DNA from: Sphingobium xanthum
GTDB lineage: Bacteria; Pseudomonadota; Alphaproteobacteria; Sphingomonadales; Sphingomonadaceae
Direction of reading: 5' to 3'
DNA: 64,000 nt
NCBI RefSeq assembly: GCF_019737615.1
Contig: NZ_JAHKKS010000016.1
Coordinates: 1 to 64,000, forward strand
Below are positions 9,464-26,073 of the stretch, piece after piece. Both the position numbers and the translations under genes were made by a program. Numbering within the stretch: position 1 is the stretch's first letter; every line of letters begins with the position of its first letter. The notes under the pieces were generated by a model, which saw nothing but the letters and a program-made list of their open reading frames with translations, ran no database searches and was not told the DNA's origin.

Positions 9464-10213
9464 ATGACGAGCATCGAAGAACAAATTGGTGCGCTGCGCA
9501 TTGCCTTCAAAGAACAGGCCGCACAACTCGCGGCAGCCCGTCACCAGATTGGCCTGCTCGAGGACAAGAATGAGATCGAGCGGTTGCAGTACACTTACGG
9601 TTTCCTGATCGATAATCGCATGTTCCGGGAAATGGCCGATCTGTTTGCCGACGAAGGTGCCTGGATCGAGATTGGCGAGCGTGGCCGCTACATGGGCAAG
9701 GAGAATATCCATCGCTTCCTCCAAGAGATTCTCGGAGGAGGGAGATGGGGGATGATCGAGAATGAGGTCATCAATCATGTGCAACAGCAGCTGCTCATCA
9801 CCGTTGACGATGATCGAACGCACGCCAGCGCCCGCGCACGGGCCGAGGTGCAGGGAAATTCACCGCCCGATACCCCTACATTCCTGTTCGCTGACGGGAT
9901 ATACGAGAATGAGTATGTCAAGGAGGATGGCCGCTGGAAGATTCTCGGCATCAAGGTGACCATGACATTTTACGCTGCGCTCGAACGCGCTCGCATCTGG
10001 TTTCCGACAGCGCCCCCGAGTGTAGACCTGCCGCCGGACCTGCCAAGCGATCCGCCCGTCGAGGGACTTGGGCGGCAGTTCAATCCGTTTCGCTGGCCTC
10101 ATCCGATCACCGGCGAGCCACTGCCGGTGCCTGTAGCTGAAACTTCCAAGCGCGACATAAAGGGCGGCGGCGGCATCACCCAAGTGACGGAGGGCAGCAA
10201 GAAGCTGCGATAG
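9464..10213 (+). CDS. NTF2/SnoaL-like domain protein
   Basis: 249 residues. An N-terminal helical segment (IEEQIGALRIAFKEQAAQLAAARHQIGLLED) likely forms a short coiled coil. It is followed by a SnoaL/NTF2-like fold (about 35-160: ERLQYTYGFLIDNRMFREMADLFADEG, then MIENEVINHVQQQLL), as in bile-acid dehydratase-like and ring-hydroxylating-dioxygenase beta-like proteins. A proline-rich C-terminal extension follows. ATG 9464 has an ideally spaced AAGGAG. An in-frame ATG at 9446 would overlap the cupin stop. It is the last gene of the operon. The reaction is unknown; a lyase or isomerase role is possible. Confidence 0.75.
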   Translation: MTSIEEQIGALRIAFKEQAAQLAAARHQIGLLEDKNEIERLQYTYGFLIDNRMFREMADLFADEGAWIEIGERGRYMGKENIHRFLQEILGGGRWGMIENEVINHVQQQLLITVDDDRTHASARARAEVQGNSPPDTPTFLFADGIYENEYVKEDGRWKILGIKVTMTFYAALERARIWFPTAPPSVDLPPDLPSDPPVEGLGRQFNPFRWPHPITGEPLPVPVAETSKRDIKGGGGITQVTEGSKKLR

Positions 10214-10268
10214 TTCGAGACAAAGCCAGCGCTGATGACGCTGTCTCTCGTGGAGGCCTGCAAGCCGT

Positions 10269-14279
<4,011 letters not shown>

Positions 14280-14293
14280 GTCGAACTCCCGGT

Positions 14294-15432
<1,139 letters not shown>

Positions 15433-16329
15433 ATGATGAGCGAGAACTTCAATAATCTGGCTGCCTTCGTTGCCGTGGCGCAGGAACGCAGCTTCACGAA
15501 GGCGGCCGCGAAGCTCGGCGTCTCCCAGTCGGCGCTGAGCCAGACGATCAAGGCTCTTGAGGCGCGTCTCAACATAAGACTCCTCACGCGCAACACGCGC
15601 AGCGTCTCTGCGACCGAGGCCGGTCAGCGGCTTCTCGTGACCCTCGCGCCGCGTTTCGATGAAATAGAGTTGGAGCTGGCGGCGTTGAGTGAACTGCGCG
15701 ACAAGCCGGCAGGCACCATCCGTATTACGGCCGGCGAGCATGCAGCCCTGACGGTGCTCCAGCCCGCCCTCAAGCGCATCCTGCCCGATCATCCCGACAT
15801 CAGCGTCGAAATCATCGTCGACTATGGCCTGACCGACATCGTTGCCGAAGGCTATGACGCAGGCGTCCGCCTCGGCGAGCAACTTGCCAAGGATATGATC
15901 GCTGTCCCCATTGGCCCGCCGATGCGCATGGCGGTCGTCGCCGCCCCGAGCTATTTAGAGCGCCATTCCGTCCCGCAAACGCCCCACGACTTGACCAGTC
16001 ACAACTGCATCAACATTCGTATGCCCACCTATGGCGGGCTTTCGGTCTGGGAGTTCGACCAGGATGGAAAAGAGACCCGGGTGCGTGTCGAAGGGCAGCT
16101 CGTGTTCAATAATGCTCCGCTGCGATTGGCATCCGCCTGCGATGGCCTCGGCATGGCCTATATGCCAGAGGACTTGGTGCTCCGGCACATTTCCGATGGC
16201 CGCCTGATCCGCGTGCTGGAGGACTGGTGCGAGCCCTTTGCGGGCTACCATCTCTATTATCCGAGCCGCCGGCATGCCTCACCGGCATTTGCCCTTATCG
16301 TCGATGCTCTGCGATACCGAGCGCCCTAA
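15433..16329 (+). CDS. LysR-family transcriptional regulator
   Basis: 298 residues. HTH at the N-terminus (NNLAAFVAVAQERSFTKAAAKLGVSQSALSQTIKALEARL) with a standard effector domain (GTIRITAGEHAALTVLQPALKRIL, then GYDAGVRLGEQLAKDMIAVPIGP). A close paralogue of the regulator at 24852. It is divergent from the AKR operon it likely controls. Confidence 0.93.
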   Translation: MMSENFNNLAAFVAVAQERSFTKAAAKLGVSQSALSQTIKALEARLNIRLLTRNTRSVSATEAGQRLLVTLAPRFDEIELELAALSELRDKPAGTIRITAGEHAALTVLQPALKRILPDHPDISVEIIVDYGLTDIVAEGYDAGVRLGEQLAKDMIAVPIGPPMRMAVVAAPSYLERHSVPQTPHDLTSHNCINIRMPTYGGLSVWEFDQDGKETRVRVEGQLVFNNAPLRLASACDGLGMAYMPEDLVLRHISDGRLIRVLEDWCEPFAGYHLYYPSRRHASPAFALIVDALRYRAP

Positions 16330-16592
16330 CTTCCAGTCTCGTTACTTGTGATTGGCGACGATGAATGGATGGCAGCTATCAGGTACCGCACACACAGAAA
16401 CGAATGTCTGCAATGAGGGCGGCTCCGGTCGCAGTGCCCGCCTCCCGAGATGCGGCTGCTGCCGACCACATTAGGACATCTGGCCATGCTAACGAGAACG
16501 ACCGGATCTGACGAAAACGGCCGCTCAGAGATTGTGAAGCTGCTTCAAGGAATCGCTCCAAAGCCAGTTTGCCGGAAAACGATCCAACACCG

Positions 16593-17180
16593 TTAGCTGT
16601 TGATCTGGCCGAGCCAATCGCGGACCTGATTGAGCGTGCGCCTTTCCTGGTCTGCCTCCATGACGAAGGCTTCTTCGATTGTTGCCCCGGTCGCGTGGGT
16701 AGCCAACACCGCGAGACTACCGCCAACACCATATCCGCCGTGGGTAATGAACGGGCGAAGTGTCTTCCCACTTAGGTCATGAGCCTTAAGGAACGAGCGG
16801 ATTGGCGGAGGTGCCGTTTCGCCCCAGATTGGGAAGCCGAGAAAGACGGTGCCATATGCGGCAATGTTGTCGACTTTGGCGGCCAGTGGAGGTTCATACC
16901 CGCTGTCACGCTCGCTCGTAGCCTGCGCGACATGCTGCTCATAATCATCCGGATACGGTCGCGCGGGACGGATTTCGAAGAGATCAGCCCCTAGCGTGCG
17001 CTGCAAGGTTCCTGCAATCACGCGGGTGTTGCCCGAGCGGGTAAGATACGCGATCAGCGTCTTGCCGACACCGGCGCTGGGCTGCTCGCGCTCCTCCGCA
17101 CATGCCGTGCCAACCAGTGACAGCATCGCCGAATTCGCCAGGACGGTACGGCGGGAGAGCCACCCCACACCCTGCATCAC
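16593..17180 (-). CDS. Flavodoxin-like protein with twin-arginine (possibly lipoprotein) leader
   Basis: 195 residues. The leader LSRRTVLANSAMLSLVGTAC resembles a Tat signal and ends at a Cys that could be lipidated, although the lipobox is imperfect. The FMN loop LIAYLTRSGNTRVIAGTL and later ITHGGYGVGGSLAVLATHA match the paralogue at 12496. It starts at 17180, overlapping the stop of the molybdenum enzyme large subunit by ATGA, so the two are translationally coupled. A role as electron acceptor or donor for the PaoABC-like enzyme is an attractive inference. Confidence 0.85.
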   Translation of the reverse strand: MMQGVGWLSRRTVLANSAMLSLVGTACAEEREQPSAGVGKTLIAYLTRSGNTRVIAGTLQRTLGADLFEIRPARPYPDDYEQHVAQATSERDSGYEPPLAAKVDNIAAYGTVFLGFPIWGETAPPPIRSFLKAHDLSGKTLRPFITHGGYGVGGSLAVLATHATGATIEEAFVMEADQERRTLNQVRDWLGQINS

Positions 17181-19438
17181 ACAATCTCCGGCAGCTGTGT
17201 CAGATGCTTGTCTAGCGTGATCGGATATTCCCGGACCCGCACCCCGGTCGCGTTATAAACCGCGTTTGCAATGGCGGGCGCGACGCCGGAGATACCAAGC
17301 TCGCCGACGCCCTTCGCCTTCACCGGCGATATGGTGGGATCGGTCTCCTCAAGGAAAATCACCTCCTGATGCGGGATATCGGCATGGACCGGTACTTCGT
17401 ATCCGGCGAGGTCGTGGTTGACAAAAAAGCCGAAGCGTTTGTCGACGGCGAGCTCTTCCATCAGCGCCGCGCCCGCACCGCCGACCATGCCGCCAATTAC
17501 CTGGCTGCGGGCGGTGATGGGGTTGAGAATGCGTCCCGCCGCGCAGACGGCGAGCATTCGGCGGATGCGGATTTCGCCGGTATAGGCATCAACCGCGACT
17601 TCGCAGAAATGGGCACCGAAAGTCTGCTGCTCGAACCTCTTCGACAGATCGCCATATTCCATCTTGTCTTCGGCAGTGATCGCACCATCTTTCGCCGCCT
17701 GGGCGAGCGGTGCCCGCCGATTACCGGCACGGACATCGCCGTCAATGAACTCGGCGTCGGCGGAGTTGAAGCCGAGCTTCATCGCCACGGCTTCGCGCAG
17801 TTTGACGCACGCGGCGTAGGCACCGGCCGTGGCAGATGCGGCACCGCCCTGTCCGCCACCCCCGAACGCTTCGGGATAATTCGAGTCCGCGAGCTTCACC
17901 ACGACGCGATCGAGCGGCAGGCCCATCATCTCTGCGACCGTCTGGCCGATGATGGTGTAGCTGCCTGTACCCATGTCGGTCATGTTGCTTTCGACGGTGA
18001 CGATCCCCTTGCCGTCGAGCGTGACACGCCCACCGGCCGGAATGATCGGCGCACCGCGGATCGCGGACGCCATCCCCATCCCGATCAGCCAGCGGCCTTC
18101 ACGACGACTGCCGGGCTTGGGGTTACGCTCCTCCCAACCAAAGCGTTCGGCACCCGTGCGCAGGCACGGGATGAATTGCCGTATGGAGAAGGGACGCGGT
18201 CCTTGCTCCTCCTTGCCCTGATTGCCGCTTGCCGATTGCGGATCGGTCGAAGTCCCACGTCCGGGGCCCGCACCCGGTACGACCTGGGTATCGTTGAGGA
18301 TACGCAACTCCACCGGGTCCATCCCCAGCTTCTCGGCCAGCTCGTCCATAGCGACTTCGAGCGCCATCAGGCCGGACGCCTCGCCCGGTGCGCGCATCGC
18401 ATTGCCTTCGGGCAAGTCGAGGGTCGCGAGCCGGGTCAGGTTGAGACGGTTGGCACCGGCATAGAGCAACTGCGTCTGTGCAGCCGCAATCTCCGGCCCC
18501 CCTCCCGGCAGATTACCCGACAGCGTTTCGTGGCCGACCGCGACCAGCTTACCGTCGCGACCCGCCGCCAGACGGACGCGCTGGATGGTGGCCGGGCGAT
18601 GCGTCGTGTTGTTCGGCATCAGCGGGCGCGGCAACGTCACCTTCACCGCACGGCCGACAGCGCGAGCGCCGAGCGCGGCAAGGATCGCGTCCGAACAGAC
18701 GCTGCCCTTTCCGCCGAACCCGCCGCCAATGTAGGTCGCGACGATACGGATCTTGTCCTGCGGGATACTGAGCTTGTTGCCGAGGTCGCGTCGCGCCCAA
18801 CCAACGATCTGTTGAGCGGACCAGATTGTAAGGTGATCGCCGTCCCAGCGCGCGATCGTGGCGTGCGGTTCCAGCATCATATGGCTGTGGTCAGGCGTAG
18901 TGTAGGTCGCATCGACCTTCATGGGTGCCGACGCGAACGCCTTGTCGAAGTCACCGATGCGGACGTCCGGTTGGCGCTGATGCGGCTTTGCGCCTGCCCG
19001 CGCAGCGGCGAGGTCGAACGCGCCTTGCGCACGCGCGTAATCGACCCGGATCAGCGAGGCGGCATGACGCGCCTGCTCGAACGTCTCCGCGACGACGAGA
19101 GCGATAGCCTGATGGTAATGCTCGATTTCCGGCCCCGCGAGCGGCTTGGCGACGTAGAACCCCTGCTTCTTGATCGGCCCCGCATTATCGGCCGTCACGA
19201 TCGCAAGGACACCCGGCGCGGCCTTGGCCTCGCGCACGTCCATCGACGATATGCGGCCCTTGGCGATGCCCGAACCGACGACATAGCCATAGGCGGCATT
19301 CGGCGCGGCCTCATGGTTCTCATAGGAATAGACCGCGCGCCCGGTCGTCTTCAGCGGTCCCTCAATGCGCGGGTGCGGCTGGCCGACGACCGTTTCCCGG
19401 TCGATCGGGTTGGTGCCTGCTGGCGTATCGAACTTCAT
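17177..19438 (-). CDS. Molybdenum-binding large subunit of a PaoABC-like aldehyde oxidoreductase (xanthine dehydrogenase family)
   Basis: 753 residues. Family landmarks: [21 protein letters not shown] at the start, [15 protein letters not shown] (molybdopterin binding), [14 protein letters not shown], and the catalytic Glu in GVGELGISG near residue 713. It has no leader of its own; in E. coli PaoABC the complex is exported through the Tat leader of the small subunit. It overlaps its neighbours by ATGA at both ends. It likely oxidises aromatic or other aldehydes to acids. No PaoD-type cofactor insertion gene lies beside it; a flavodoxin occupies that place. Confidence 0.9.
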   Translation of the reverse strand: MKFDTPAGTNPIDRETVVGQPHPRIEGPLKTTGRAVYSYENHEAAPNAAYGYVVGSGIAKGRISSMDVREAKAAPGVLAIVTADNAGPIKKQGFYVAKPLAGPEIEHYHQAIALVVAETFEQARHAASLIRVDYARAQGAFDLAAARAGAKPHQRQPDVRIGDFDKAFASAPMKVDATYTTPDHSHMMLEPHATIARWDGDHLTIWSAQQIVGWARRDLGNKLSIPQDKIRIVATYIGGGFGGKGSVCSDAILAALGARAVGRAVKVTLPRPLMPNNTTHRPATIQRVRLAAGRDGKLVAVGHETLSGNLPGGGPEIAAAQTQLLYAGANRLNLTRLATLDLPEGNAMRAPGEASGLMALEVAMDELAEKLGMDPVELRILNDTQVVPGAGPGRGTSTDPQSASGNQGKEEQGPRPFSIRQFIPCLRTGAERFGWEERNPKPGSRREGRWLIGMGMASAIRGAPIIPAGGRVTLDGKGIVTVESNMTDMGTGSYTIIGQTVAEMMGLPLDRVVVKLADSNYPEAFGGGGQGGAASATAGAYAACVKLREAVAMKLGFNSADAEFIDGDVRAGNRRAPLAQAAKDGAITAEDKMEYGDLSKRFEQQTFGAHFCEVAVDAYTGEIRIRRMLAVCAAGRILNPITARSQVIGGMVGGAGAALMEELAVDKRFGFFVNHDLAGYEVPVHADIPHQEVIFLEETDPTISPVKAKGVGELGISGVAPAIANAVYNATGVRVREYPITLDKHLTQLPEIV

Positions 19439-20388
19439 GCTGACTTGCCCTCCGCGATGGTGGCTGCAAGCGCCCGCGTCGCGAGCGGTATCTTGAACGC
19501 ATTATCCTCTGTCGGTCGGGCGTTCGCGAACGCCCGGGCCGTCACGGCAGCGGCCCCCTGGGTCATCAAGGCATCCGCCGCTTCGACCCGCCACGGCTTG
19601 TGCGCGACCCCGCCGAACGCCGCACGTCCGCTCCCGTCCTTCTGGATGACGGCCGCTACCGAGACGAGTGCGAAGGCATAAGATGCCCGGTCGCGAACCT
19701 TCTCATAATGGTGCGTGCCGCCAAGCGGCCGGGGCACCGTCACCGCCGTAATCAGTTCACCGGCCTCCAAATTGTTGTCGAGGTGGGGCTTGTCGCCGGG
19801 CAGACGGTGGAAATCGGCGATCGGGATAGCGCGGGTCGTGCCATCCGCCTTGACCGTCTCCACGGTCGCATCCAGCACGCGCATCGCGACCGCCATATCG
19901 CCGGGATAGGTTGCAATGCACTGGTCGCTGGAACCGATCACCGCGAGCTGACGCGAATAGCCACCAATCGCAGCGCAGCCCGATCCCGGCTTGCGCTTGT
20001 TGCACGGCATGTTGGGGTCATAGAAATAGGGACACCGGGTCCGCTGAAGCAGGTTGCCCGCCGTGGTTGCCTTGTTGCGAAGCTGGCCGGAGGCTCCTGC
20101 CACGATCGCGCGGGTCAACACGCCGTAATCGCGACGGACGCGGGTGTCGGCAGCGAGTGCGGTGTTCGTGACCAGCGCGCCGATCCGCAAGCCGCCATCC
20201 GTCGTTGGCTCGATCCGGTCGAGCTTCAGGTCCTGAACGTCGACCAGATGCCGGGGCGTCTCGATTTCCAGCTTCATCAGGTCGAGCAGGTTGGTGCCCC
20301 CGGCAAGGAACTTTGCTCCGGGCTGACGGGCAACAGCGGCAGCGGCTTCCGCCGGCGTCTTCGCGCGCTCATAGGTGAAGGGCTTCAT
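19435..20388 (-). CDS. FAD-binding medium subunit of the PaoABC-like oxidoreductase, with [4Fe-4S] motif
   Basis: About 317 residues from ATG 20388 ([19 protein letters not shown]); the longer frame to 20601 runs antisense-style through the upstream gene and is rejected. FAD loop [16 protein letters not shown] (about 28-43). The Cys-rich [20 protein letters not shown] segment plus the next Cys is the hallmark of PaoB-type subunits that hold an extra [4Fe-4S] cluster. ATGA overlap with both neighbours shows tight coupling. Confidence 0.9.
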   Translation of the reverse strand: MKPFTYERAKTPAEAAAAVARQPGAKFLAGGTNLLDLMKLEIETPRHLVDVQDLKLDRIEPTTDGGLRIGALVTNTALAADTRVRRDYGVLTRAIVAGASGQLRNKATTAGNLLQRTRCPYFYDPNMPCNKRKPGSGCAAIGGYSRQLAVIGSSDQCIATYPGDMAVAMRVLDATVETVKADGTTRAIPIADFHRLPGDKPHLDNNLEAGELITAVTVPRPLGGTHHYEKVRDRASYAFALVSVAAVIQKDGSGRAAFGGVAHKPWRVEAADALMTQGAAAVTARAFANARPTEDNAFKIPLATRALAATIAEGKSA

Positions 20389-21029
20389 GCCTCTCCTCCC
20401 GCGACTTCCGCCATCGCCTCGGCGATGTTGGAATAGGCACCGCAACGGCAGATATTGCCGCTCATCCGCTCGCGCATTTCGATGTTGGTCGGCTGCGGTC
20501 GCGCAGAAAGATCGGCCTGGACGTGGCTCGGCACGCCGCGCTTGATCTCGTCCAGCACCGCGACGGCCGAACAAATCTGGCCCGGCGTGCAATAGCCGCA
20601 CTGGTAGCCATCATGACGGACGAACGCAGCCTGCATGGGATGGAGCTTGTCGGGTGTCCCCAGCCCCTCGATCGTCTTCACCTCGTCGCCCTGATGCTGG
20701 ACGGCGAGGCTCAGGCAGGAATTGATCCGCTCGCCGTTGACGATGACGGTACAGGCTCCGCATTGCCCGTGATCGCAGCCCTTCTTCGTGCCGGTAAGTT
20801 TCAGATGCTCGCGCAGCGCATCGAGCAGCGTCGTGCGTGTGTCGAGATTGAGATCACGACGCTTGCCATTGACGGCCAGTGATACCGGCATGGTCGCAGG
20901 CGCAGGCGCAGGCGCAGGCGCAGGCGCTTTTGCGGGCTGTGCTTCCACTTGCGGGGCCGCCACCAGCGCAGCCGCTGCGGCGCTGCCGGCGAGGACGCCG
21001 CGCCTCGACATTTCGATTTCCGACATCAT
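20385..21029 (-). CDS. [2Fe-2S] small subunit of the PaoABC-like oxidoreductase, Tat-exported
   Basis: 214 residues from ATG 21029. The Tat leader is [19 protein letters not shown], then an Ala-Pro repeat encoded by five GCAGGC-type hexamers (20896-20925). The first Fe-S site is [21 protein letters not shown] and the second is [13 protein letters not shown] with CRCGAYSNI. This is the PaoA layout. The longer frame beginning at 21086 overlaps the upstream gene and would place the leader internally, so it is rejected. Confidence 0.9.
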   Translation of the reverse strand: MMSEIEMSRRGVLAGSAAAAALVAAPQVEAQPAKAPAPAPAPAPATMPVSLAVNGKRRDLNLDTRTTLLDALREHLKLTGTKKGCDHGQCGACTVIVNGERINSCLSLAVQHQGDEVKTIEGLGTPDKLHPMQAAFVRHDGYQCGYCTPGQICSAVAVLDEIKRGVPSHVQADLSARPQPTNIEMRERMSGNICRCGAYSNIAEAMAEVAGGEA

Positions 21030-21043
21030 CGCCGTCTCTCCCG

Positions 21044-22210
21044 TTACAGCTTGTTGTATAAATCGTCGGCGACTGGTTCGAGCCACGTCACGGACGTACC
21101 GTCCTGCGCTTCGGACACCGCTACATGCGTCATCACGCTATCACGCGCCGCGCCATGCCAGTGCTTGACGCCCGGCGAGATAAACACCGTATCGCCGGTC
21201 GCGATCGGCTTCGCGGCCTCGCCGTCGACCTGGACCCATCCGCGTCCAGCGGTGACGATCAGCAACTGTCCCAGCGGATGCGTGTGCCAGTTCGTATGCG
21301 CGCCCGGTTGGAACGTAACCGTCGCACCGCCAAGGCGCGCATCGCCGGTGCCTTTGAAGGGCGATGCGACCGACACGCTGCCGGTGAAATAGTCGGCGGG
21401 GCCAGCCTTCGGCTCCTGCCCGGGACGGATAACCTGAACCTCTGACATGGTGGCAACCTCCTGTTTGGCGAATACCTTACCCGCGATGCCGATGGCCGCG
21501 TTCGCTTTCGGCCACCCTGCGTAGAAAGCGAGGTGGGTCAGCGCCTCGACGATCTGCGGCTGCGTCAGCCCGTTTTCGAGACCACGTTGAACATGGAAGG
21601 CGAGCTGGTCGGCATCACCGCCTGCGGAAAGCGCGGCGATGGTGACGAGGCTGCGGTCGCGGGGCGACAGGTCGGTGCGTCGCCACAAGTCGGCGAACAC
21701 GACGTCGTTGGTAAGCTGCGCGAGCTTGGGTGCGATCGGGGCGAGCGTCCTGTTGACGGTCGCGGCGCGCGCGGGATCGGAACCGGGGAGCGGCGAAGTG
21801 GCCGGAGGCACCGCTGCAAGCGGCTTCAGATCAACCTGGCGCGCAGCAAATACCTTCTCTACCTCATTCAAGGCTGACACAGCGTTCGGCCATCCGGTGT
21901 AGAAGGCGAGCTGCGTCACCATGCCGGCCACCTCGGACGGCTTGATGCCGTTATCGAGGCCACGACCAAGATGGCTTGTCATCTGCGCGGTTTTGCCGGT
22001 CGCAATCAGCACCGAGAGAGTGACGATGCTGCGATCACGCGGGGCCAGTTCGGGGCGCACCCACACATCGCCGAACAGCACCCGGTCCGTATAGCCAGTC
22101 AATACCGGCGCGATTGCCTGCATATTCTTGGGCGCAACCGACGGACGCTCTTGCGCCTCGACCGGCACGGCCATCACCAGCGCGGCAGCGGTTGCAGAAG
22201 CGACCTTCAT
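21044..22210 (-). CDS. Exported protein with two CMD-like domains and a cupin
   Basis: 388 residues from ATG 22210, which gives a clean signal peptide (MKVASATAAALVMAVPVEAQ) and a GGGAGACG ribosome site. Two CMD-like repeats carry LAPRDRSIVTLSVLIATG and LSPRDRSLVTIAALSAGG, each with a THLAFYAGWP or TQLAFYTGWP motif. The cupin has TNWHTHPLGQLLIVTAG and GVKHWHGAA. Same architecture as 10269-11483. It lies 14 bases upstream of the molybdenum enzyme genes and is likely periplasmic. No activity can be assigned. Confidence 0.82.
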   Translation of the reverse strand: MKVASATAAALVMAVPVEAQERPSVAPKNMQAIAPVLTGYTDRVLFGDVWVRPELAPRDRSIVTLSVLIATGKTAQMTSHLGRGLDNGIKPSEVAGMVTQLAFYTGWPNAVSALNEVEKVFAARQVDLKPLAAVPPATSPLPGSDPARAATVNRTLAPIAPKLAQLTNDVVFADLWRRTDLSPRDRSLVTIAALSAGGDADQLAFHVQRGLENGLTQPQIVEALTHLAFYAGWPKANAAIGIAGKVFAKQEVATMSEVQVIRPGQEPKAGPADYFTGSVSVASPFKGTGDARLGGATVTFQPGAHTNWHTHPLGQLLIVTAGRGWVQVDGEAAKPIATGDTVFISPGVKHWHGAARDSVMTHVAVSEAQDGTSVTWLEPVADDLYNKL

Positions 22211-22242
22211 CGTCTCGTCTCCCGTTCTGATCCCGGTTGGGA

Positions 22243-22779
22243 TCAATCCCCGCCAGTGCTCGTCTTCACCGGCCGAACGAGGCGCGAGAAGGTGAGCTGG
22301 GCCAGACGCCACTTGCCAGCCTGCTTGTTGTAAACTTCCGTGACCATGAAGGGATTGGTGACGGTTCGACCGCCGACCACGGCCTCCAGATCGAGGTCTT
22401 CCAGCACGATCGCGGTGTTGCCGAACACCCGCACGTCAACCGCGTAGATCGACGCCTTCTTGTACCAAATACCACCGCTCTGGATGGTGGCGAGTTCCGC
22501 CGCCTTGCCCCAAGTTCCGCCCATGTGGGTGAACATGGCCCGGTCGTCGAAGAGCGTCGTGAGAGAGTCGACCTTCTTGTCCGCCATCCAATCCCATTTG
22601 GTCTTCGACAGGTCGATGACCTGCTGCTCGGTTGGGGTATGCGTGGCGGCCGTCTTGATCGTCTCCGTCGGGGGTGGCGGCGTTTGCTGCGCGAGCAAGG
22701 GTTGCATCGGCAGCGCCGACAAGACAGCCGCACTTAGCCAGCCAAGCCGCTTCATTCCCTGGTTCGATCGAGTGTCCAT
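22243..22779 (-). CDS. Exported NTF2/SnoaL-like protein
   Basis: 178 residues from ATG 22779 (an in-frame ATG at 22755 is an alternative). A signal peptide (LGWLSAAVLSALPMQPLLAQ) and a proline-rich linker precede a DUF4440-type NTF2-like domain (EQQVIDLSKTKWDWMADKKVDSLTTLFDDRAMFTHMGGTWG, then VFGNTAIVLEDLDLEAVV). It lies between the CMD-cupin and an AKR gene in the operon read from 24709. Probably a small-molecule binding or stability protein of the periplasm. Confidence 0.8.
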   Translation of the reverse strand: MDTRSNQGMKRLGWLSAAVLSALPMQPLLAQQTPPPPTETIKTAATHTPTEQQVIDLSKTKWDWMADKKVDSLTTLFDDRAMFTHMGGTWGKAAELATIQSGGIWYKKASIYAVDVRVFGNTAIVLEDLDLEAVVGGRTVTNPFMVTEVYNKQAGKWRLAQLTFSRLVRPVKTSTGGD

Positions 22780-22846
22780 CACAACTGCTCCCGCACGAGT
22801 TTGAAAGAAGGCAGGCTGATGCCGGATCATCAGCCTGGAATGACAA

Positions 22847-24851
<2,005 letters not shown>

Positions 24852-25748
24852 ATGAAACGTGAAGAATTGGGCAATCTCGCGATGTTCCTGGCCGTCGCGG
24901 AAGAACGTAGCTTTACCAAGGCCGCAGCAAAGCTCGGGATTTCGCAATCAGCGCTAAGCCATACGGTCCGACGCCTGGAAGCCAAATTGGGGCTGCGGCT
25001 GCTTACCCGCACAACAAGAAGCGTCGCACCCACGGAGGCCGGTGAACGTCTGATTGAGACGCTGCGACCTGCATTCGATACGATCGATGACAAGCTGGCG
25101 ACGCTGACGGAGCTTCGCCAGCGTCCCGGAGGGACTGTTCGAATTACTTCCAGCGCTCATGCCGCGCGTGCTGTGCTGTGGCCTATCATCGACCGCCTGA
25201 CGGCCGAAAATCCCGACTTGAACATCGAAGTCAGTATTGAGGGTGGCTTCGTGGATATCGTTGCCGATCGATATGATGCGGGGGTTCGCCTTGGTGAAGC
25301 GTTGGAACAGGACATGATTGCGGTGCCAATCAGCCCCAAACTCCGAATGGCGGCGTTCGCTTCTCCATCCTACCTGGCTCGCCAGGGAACGCCCCTGACG
25401 CCTTATGATCTGGCGAACCACAATTGCATTAGTCTGCGCATGTCTTCGTCCGGCGGTCTATATGCCTGGGAGTTTGAGCGCGGCGGCAAAGAGCTGAGGG
25501 TCAAGGCCGAGGGTCAGTTGGTGTTCAACGACGCGCAGCTCATCATAACAGCAGCGCTTGCCGGACATGGCATTGCGTTCATGATCGAGGATCATGTTCT
25601 CAATCACTTTTCTGACGGATCTCTTGTTCGGGTGCTCGACGAATGGTGCGAGCCTTTCGACGGATATTATCTTTATTACACCAGTCGCAGGCAGCCTTCT
25701 CCCGCGTTCAAGATCGTGCTTGAAGCGCTTCGCTATCGGTCCCTATGA
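24852..25748 (+). CDS. LysR-family transcriptional regulator
   Basis: 298 residues. HTH ELGNLAMFLAVAEERSFTKAAAKLGISQSALSHTVRRLEAKL; effector domain with GTVRITSSAHAARAVLWPII and RYDAGVRLGEALEQDMIAVPISP. A paralogue of 15433 over its whole length, with the same position relative to an AKR operon. It probably controls the PaoABC/flavodoxin operon. Confidence 0.93.
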   Translation: MKREELGNLAMFLAVAEERSFTKAAAKLGISQSALSHTVRRLEAKLGLRLLTRTTRSVAPTEAGERLIETLRPAFDTIDDKLATLTELRQRPGGTVRITSSAHAARAVLWPIIDRLTAENPDLNIEVSIEGGFVDIVADRYDAGVRLGEALEQDMIAVPISPKLRMAAFASPSYLARQGTPLTPYDLANHNCISLRMSSSGGLYAWEFERGGKELRVKAEGQLVFNDAQLIITAALAGHGIAFMIEDHVLNHFSDGSLVRVLDEWCEPFDGYYLYYTSRRQPSPAFKIVLEALRYRSL

Positions 25749-26073
25749 TACTCTCACCACTCGATTAAACGGTAGGTTTCGTCACGACCTGACTATCAGA
25801 AGGCGACGGGGAAACGGCAGCTTCGTCCCAAACCACGTCATTCATGCTGGCCCAAGCGGAGATGAATGAAGGACGGCTTTCGACGGCCCTGCTTTGCTCC
25901 GTGAACGTCGGCTCTGTCGGCGGAAGGATATGTGGCCAACGGCATAAGGCGGTCACATATGGTACGCCACCTTCCCGTTGTTTCGACTCTATTTCACCAG
26001 AAACCATTCGACTTCCGACCTTCGTCGAGCACTGTTCCGAGGGCGTAGCCGTGCGTATGAGTCTACCGCAACT
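25749..26073. other. Intergenic segment, no supported gene
   Basis: 325 bases between LysR and the patatin gene. A minus-strand frame of 80 codons (25765-26007) runs through it with a proline- and serine-rich product. There is no ribosome site or family motif that I recognise, so it is left unassigned. The segment may include the terminators of both flanking genes. Confidence 0.4.

Noticed and set aside
17369..19681. 770-codon plus-strand open frame opposite the molybdenum large subunit
   Set aside because: It is the antisense shadow of a GC-rich gene. Its product is Arg/Ala-rich without domains, while the minus strand has clear family motifs.
20896..20925. GCAGGC hexamer repeat as a second phase-variable tract
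   Set aside because: The unit is six bases long, so copy-number change keeps frame. It encodes an Ala-Pro linker and should be neutral.
25765..26007. 80-codon minus-strand frame as a gene
   Set aside because: No start context, no recognised family and no partner genes; kept as unassigned intergenic DNA.
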